In this document: one piece after another, positions 8,380-11,420 of the stretch
How positions within the stretch are numbered: position 1 is the first letter of the stretch
Layout: each line of letters starts with the position of its first letter
Assembly: GCA_905373185.1 (NCBI GenBank)
Contig: CAJPSE010000037.1
Coordinates: 1 to 11,420, forward strand
Direction: 5' to 3'
DNA: 11,420 nt
Source of the DNA: an uncultured Fretibacterium sp.
GTDB lineage: Bacteria > Synergistota > Synergistia > Synergistales > Aminobacteriaceae
The notes under the pieces: model-generated
What the model was told of the DNA's origin: nothing
The model's database searches: none
Seen by the model: only the letters and a program-made list of their open reading frames with translations
Program-made: the position numbers and the translations under genes

Positions 8380-9264
8380 ATGAAGACCGTCGACTTCCAC
8401 ATCCACGTGTATCCCCCGGAGATCATCCGGGATGCGGAGTCCCTGTCCCTGCGCGAGCCCTATTTCAATGCCCTGACCCATAACCGGGTGCACCGGTGGG
8501 CCACGCTCGAGGACCTGCTGGACCGTATGGAGCGCGACGACGTCGAGCGGGCCGTCGTGGGCGGCTTCGCCTTTCGGGACCTGGGACTCTGCAGGTTGTG
8601 CAACGACTACATCATCGAGGGTGTGAGGAAGCATCCCGACAGGCTGAGCGGCCTCTGTCTCGTTCCTCCCATGGCAAGGGGGGCCTGCGAGGAGATCCTG
8701 CGCTGCGCCGAGGCCGGTCTGGTTGGGGTCGGGGAGCTGTTCCCGGAGGGGCAGAACATCGACATCTCCGACAGGGAACAGACCTGGCGCTTGGCCGGTG
8801 TCCTACAAGAGGCCGGCCTGTTCGTGCTGTGGCACACGGCGGAGCCCGTCGGGCATGGGTACGTGGGCAAGGGGAACGTCGGTCCCAGAGAGGCAGCTGC
8901 CTTTTGCTGGCATCATCCTGAGGTTCGGACGGTCTTCGCGCACCTGGGCGGGGGGCTGTGGCTGTACGAACTGATGCCCGAGATGCGCCTTTGCCTGACC
9001 AATGCCCGTTACGATCTGGCCGCGCTGCCCTGGCTCTACGAGCCCGCCGTCCTTCGAACGATCGTGGACGCGGGGGTGGCCCATAAATTTTTGATGGGGA
9101 CGGATTTTCCCATCCTGGACTCGTCCCGCTACGAGAGGATGTTCGCCGCCTCCGGGATAGGGGAGGATGCCGCGGAGCGGATCGCACGCCTCAATGCCCT
9201 GGATTTTCTCTCCTCCCTCCCTTCTCCCGGCAGAGGGCCGCTTGGAGGTTCTCCGTACCGATGA
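8380..9264 (+). CDS. Metal-dependent hydrolase, amidohydrolase_2 family
   Basis: This 294-aa TIM-barrel protein belongs to the amidohydrolase superfamily (ACMSD-like amidohydrolase_2 branch). Candidate metal ligands are in the expected order: His7 and His9 in DFHIHVYP, Glu119 in VGVGELFPEG, His152 in LWHTAEP, His188 in FAHLGGG and Asp242 in MGTDFP. Members hydrolyse or decarboxylate a wide range of small cyclic or aromatic compounds, so the substrate cannot be read from the sequence. No signal peptide, so cytoplasmic. The ribosome binding site GGGGAGG at 8365-8371 is strong. It follows recX after 35 nt with no terminator visible, and its stop overlaps the MFS start (ATGA), suggesting the two act together. 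The C-terminal ~15 residues (SPGRGPLGGSPYR) look like an unstructured tail. Confidence 0.88.
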   Translation: MKTVDFHIHVYPPEIIRDAESLSLREPYFNALTHNRVHRWATLEDLLDRMERDDVERAVVGGFAFRDLGLCRLCNDYIIEGVRKHPDRLSGLCLVPPMARGACEEILRCAEAGLVGVGELFPEGQNIDISDREQTWRLAGVLQEAGLFVLWHTAEPVGHGYVGKGNVGPREAAAFCWHHPEVRTVFAHLGGGLWLYELMPEMRLCLTNARYDLAALPWLYEPAVLRTIVDAGVAHKFLMGTDFPILDSSRYERMFAASGIGEDAAERIARLNALDFLSSLPSPGRGPLGGSPYR

Positions 9265-10526
9265 CGTTTTCGGGGGAGACGTTCCGCTCTCTTCAATCCC
9301 GCAACTTCAGGCTGTTCATGACCAGTCAGGTCGTGTCCATGACCGGCATCTGGATGCAGCGCATGGCGACGGTCTGGCTGGTGCTCTCGTTGACGGACTC
9401 TCCCTTTCTGTCCAGCGCCAACGATTTTGCGAGTCAGATCCCGATCCTCGTCCTGGGCCTCTTCTCGGGGGCTCTGATCGATCGCGTCGACAAGAAGCAC
9501 CTGATCCAGGTGACGCAGTTCATGCTCCTCCTCATCGCCCTGCTCATGGGGTTCCTGACCCTGTCACAACGGGCGAGCTATCCGATTATCCTCATGGTCA
9601 GCGTCCTTTTGGGATCCATCAACGCCTTCGACATGCCCGCAAGGCAGGCGTGCATCAGCCAGATGGTCGATCGACCCGAATGCCTGTCCAATGCTATCGC
9701 CTTGAACTCGGCCGTGTTCAATCTGTCGCGCGTCATCGGTCCCAGCCTCGCCGGGTTCATCGTGGCGGCCGTAGGGGAGGGCTATTGTTTCCTGTTGACT
9801 GGCCTGGCCTTTCTGGCCCCCATCCACGCACTCTTCATCATGCGGCTGCCGCCTCAGGCCCCTCCGGAAACACCTCGGGCGAGCGTGAGGCAATCCATCC
9901 GGGAGGGGCTCATCTACGTTGGGGAGAACCGCCACCTCGGGGTCGTCCTTCTTCTGATGTGTGCCGTAAGCTTCCTGGGGATGCCCATCTACGTCACATT
10001 TTCCGCCCTCGTGAAACTGGTCCTGAGGGAGGATGCCTCGCTCTTCGGGCTGATTCTGGGCTGCGTAGGGCTGGGTGCGCTCTCGTCCACGATGCGTATC
10101 GCCTCGGCCCCGAGCATCCGCGGATTTCCCGCCAGGATGTTCCTGGCCCTCATCGTCATGGGGATGGGGCTCCTGTCCATGGCCCTGGCGCGAAGCCGCT
10201 GGATTCTGCTGCCGATGTCCGCACTGGTCGGCGGAGGGCTGGTCTACTCGACGACGGGCTGTAACACGATGCTCCAATCCTTCATCTCCGACGACATGCG
10301 GGGGCGGGTCATGAGCCTCTACGTCATGGCCTTTTCCGGATTCGCCCCCTTGGGCAGCCTCGCTGCGGGGGCGATCATGAACCGTTTCGGCGTGACCTGG
10401 TCCATCCTTCTCCAGGGGGCCGGCTGCTTCCTGACGGCGGCCGTCTTTCGGTGCTTCGTCAAGAACCTGGATCGAAATATCCGGCTCCTCTACGGGGACG
10501 GGGGAAACGAGAGCACGGATTCCTGA
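9261..10526 (+). CDS. MFS transporter, MFS_3/EntS-like exporter
   Basis: This 421-aa membrane protein has roughly 11-12 hydrophobic segments in two halves, joined by a polar loop near residues 195-215. Family marks: the N-terminal FRSLQSRNFRLFMTSQ; motif-A-like GALIDRVDKKHL at 70-81; the FDMPARQ (123-129) to NAIALNS (144-150) and RVIGPSLAG (157-165) stretch; and DDMRGRVMSLYVM at 344-356. These are typical of the MFS_3 group that includes the enterobactin exporter EntS, so proton-driven export of a small molecule across the inner membrane is likely. Substrate unknown; no siderophore genes are nearby. The ATG overlaps the stop of the amidohydrolase gene. It is the last gene of the plus-strand run, and the sequence turns AT-rich soon after its stop. 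Confidence 0.9.
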   Translation: MTFSGETFRSLQSRNFRLFMTSQVVSMTGIWMQRMATVWLVLSLTDSPFLSSANDFASQIPILVLGLFSGALIDRVDKKHLIQVTQFMLLLIALLMGFLTLSQRASYPIILMVSVLLGSINAFDMPARQACISQMVDRPECLSNAIALNSAVFNLSRVIGPSLAGFIVAAVGEGYCFLLTGLAFLAPIHALFIMRLPPQAPPETPRASVRQSIREGLIYVGENRHLGVVLLLMCAVSFLGMPIYVTFSALVKLVLREDASLFGLILGCVGLGALSSTMRIASAPSIRGFPARMFLALIVMGMGLLSMALARSRWILLPMSALVGGGLVYSTTGCNTMLQSFISDDMRGRVMSLYVMAFSGFAPLGSLAAGAIMNRFGVTWSILLQGAGCFLTAAVFRCFVKNLDRNIRLLYGDGGNESTDS

Positions 10527-10551
10527 AAGGCTGTCGGGAGAATCCAAGAAC

Positions 10552-10576
10552 GTTGAAGTTCGAGTTGAAGCTCGAA
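10552..10576. repeat. 12-bp tandem repeat with inverted-repeat arms after the MFS gene
   Basis: GTTGAAGTTCGA (10552-10563) is followed directly by GTTGAAGCTCGA (10564-10575), matching at 11 of 12 bases. The same region can fold with TTCGAG (10559-10564) pairing to CTCGAA (10571-10576) around a 6-nt loop. It begins 25 nt after the MFS stop. No T-run follows, so it is not a convincing intrinsic terminator, but a weak or Rho-assisted 3' end is possible. Confidence 0.4.
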
Positions 10577-10658
10577 ACGAAGGTTATCCCATACATCTTC
10601 CAGTTAATATCGGTCCTGTGTTTTCGGCGGAAACTATATAAATGTCCTATAATGTATG

Positions 10659-10683
10659 TTATGTTGCATTAGAGGCAGCATAA
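10659..10683. terminator. Hairpin between convergent genes, possible weak terminator
   Basis: TTATGTTGC (10659-10667) can pair with GCAGCATAA (10675-10683), eight of nine pairs plus one wobble-type mismatch, around a 7-nt loop. It lies 14 nt past the stop of the minus-strand membrane gene and about 130 nt past the MFS stop. Neither side has a clear T-run, so its role as a transcription end is only suggested by its position. Confidence 0.35.
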
Positions 10684-10697
10684 ATGAATGAAATGCC

Positions 10698-11405
10698 TTA
10701 GTTCCATTTTCCTTCAATTCTAAGACAAGTACCTTCAACAACCAAAAGGAAAACAACTTCTTCCCCCAAAAGAAACATTCCTGCAAACAATGGTAAAAAA
10801 TCTATGGAACTGCCTTCCCACGCTTGAATAAACCAACCACCAAATGACAGCAAAATCGCGATAAGAATGAAGCCGCACAATTTTATTACAGATAGAACAA
10901 ACGCTACCTTGGCCCAGAAAAGACTATGAAGGAAAACTACCTGCAGTAGGAGGAAAAAAACAACCCCTAAAGACACATATAAGATACCCCTGATAGCCTC
11001 AAAGAGGTTAAAGAACCATATGATCCAGAAAAGCATGTGCAAGGCCAAAAATAAAAACTCGATCTCATGTTCAAATATCTTTCTAGGCCAGAGAATTCCT
11101 TTCACCCCTCTTTTCTGCTCCAACCCAAGACATGTGCGATAAATGACGGCCATGCCAAGAAGTGTTCTCATGAAGATACTCATCCAAAGAGAAACATCCA
11201 CGAATGTAATGTCATGTGCAAGATAATTTTTAACGAATCCAATAATAAAAAAAAGCCCTCCTAGGGAAAACACCAAAAAACACAGTCTTCCCCAAAAGAG
11301 CCTGTTAAAGAAAACAACTTCCACCAAGGAATAAAGCACGACAACGACAAGACAAGCAAAAAGGAATCTCATACTCCAAGGGCAGGGCTTTATCCGTCTA
11401 AACAT
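10698..11405 (-). CDS. AT-rich, multi-pass membrane protein of unknown function (start possibly outside window)
   Basis: I do not recognise this protein. About 236 residues are visible, with some seven hydrophobic segments (near 14-34, 40-60, 70-90, 116-137, 140-161, 166-190 and 204-226), so it should be an integral inner-membrane protein. There are no enzyme, transporter or signalling motifs that I know. The two halves look related: VVFFNRLFW at 31-39 matches VVFLHSLFW at 157-165, and TCLGLE at 92-97 matches TCLRIE at 227-232, suggesting an ancient duplication of a ~125-residue unit. Base composition is far below that of the neighbours (40 of 120 bases are G or C at 10681-10800). The frame stays open to the right edge through a TTG at 11408, and no Shine-Dalgarno is seen before the ATG at 11405, so the true start may lie outside. 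It converges on the MFS gene. Confidence 0.65.
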   Translation of the reverse strand: MFRRIKPCPWSMRFLFACLVVVVLYSLVEVVFFNRLFWGRLCFLVFSLGGLFFIIGFVKNYLAHDITFVDVSLWMSIFMRTLLGMAVIYRTCLGLEQKRGVKGILWPRKIFEHEIEFLFLALHMLFWIIWFFNLFEAIRGILYVSLGVVFFLLLQVVFLHSLFWAKVAFVLSVIKLCGFILIAILLSFGGWFIQAWEGSSIDFLPLFAGMFLLGEEVVFLLVVEGTCLRIEGKWN

Positions 11406-11420
11406 CAAGTAAACAAAAGG

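Noticed and set aside
10648..10653. TATAAT as a plus-strand promoter in the AT-rich spacer
   Set aside because: No -35 element or TGn extension, and no plus-strand gene lies downstream; the only open frame there is antisense to the membrane protein gene.
10451..10672. 73-codon plus-strand open frame spanning the end of the MFS gene
   Set aside because: It overlaps the MFS coding sequence in another frame, has no ribosome binding site, and its tail comes from AT-rich spacer.
11067..11264. 65-codon plus-strand open frame inside the AT-rich gene
   Set aside because: It is antisense to the long hydrophobic frame, and its product is a mix of polar residues with no motif and no ribosome binding site.

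Overview
This is a high-GC bacterial window with strong GGAGG-type ribosome binding sites and tightly packed, overlapping genes. Its core is a protein quality-control cluster: trigger factor (tig), clpP, clpX, lon, the ribosome-assembly GTPase engB and recX. The lon-engB junction is also found in Firmicutes such as Bacillus subtilis, while clpP placed between tig and clpX is the order familiar from Proteobacteria. Together with the base composition, this makes me think of a Synergistota-type or related diderm anaerobe. That placement is a guess from gene order and style; no rRNA or other phylogenetic marker was compared.

Layout. Positions 1-1207 hold two genes on the minus strand: an uncharacterised 143-aa helical protein, then the first 247 codons of a CapD/FlaA1-like membrane-anchored nucleotide-sugar dehydratase/epimerase, which runs off the left edge. 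Positions 1208-1476 are a divergent control region with two facing extended -10 promoters and several short repeats. Positions 1477-10526 are eight plus-strand genes: tig, clpP, clpX, lon, engB, recX, a metal-dependent amidohydrolase and an MFS_3 (EntS-type) exporter. Gaps in this run are short (-23 to +35 nt) except at clpP-clpX. There a 97-nt spacer carries a good intrinsic terminator or attenuator hairpin whose T-run abuts the ribosome binding site of a TTG-started clpX. From 10527 the base composition falls sharply, to about one third G+C in stretches I counted. A convergent minus-strand gene for a very hydrophobic protein fills the right end and looks like foreign or fast-evolving DNA.

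How the genes work together. Trigger factor receives nascent chains at the ribosome. ClpX unfolds tagged substrates into ClpP. Lon degrades damaged and regulatory proteins. EngB assists large-subunit assembly, so the first five genes link synthesis, folding and degradation. RecX, a modulator of RecA, is coupled to engB by an ATGA overlap. The amidohydrolase and the exporter are coupled to each other in the same way and may form a small metabolic or efflux pair that travels with the operon. No CRISPR array, rRNA, tRNA or recognisable insertion sequence was seen. The parts I regard as least described are the AT-rich membrane protein with an apparent internal duplication, the apparently degenerate prolyl-isomerase domain of trigger factor, and the clpP-clpX attenuator-like spacer.
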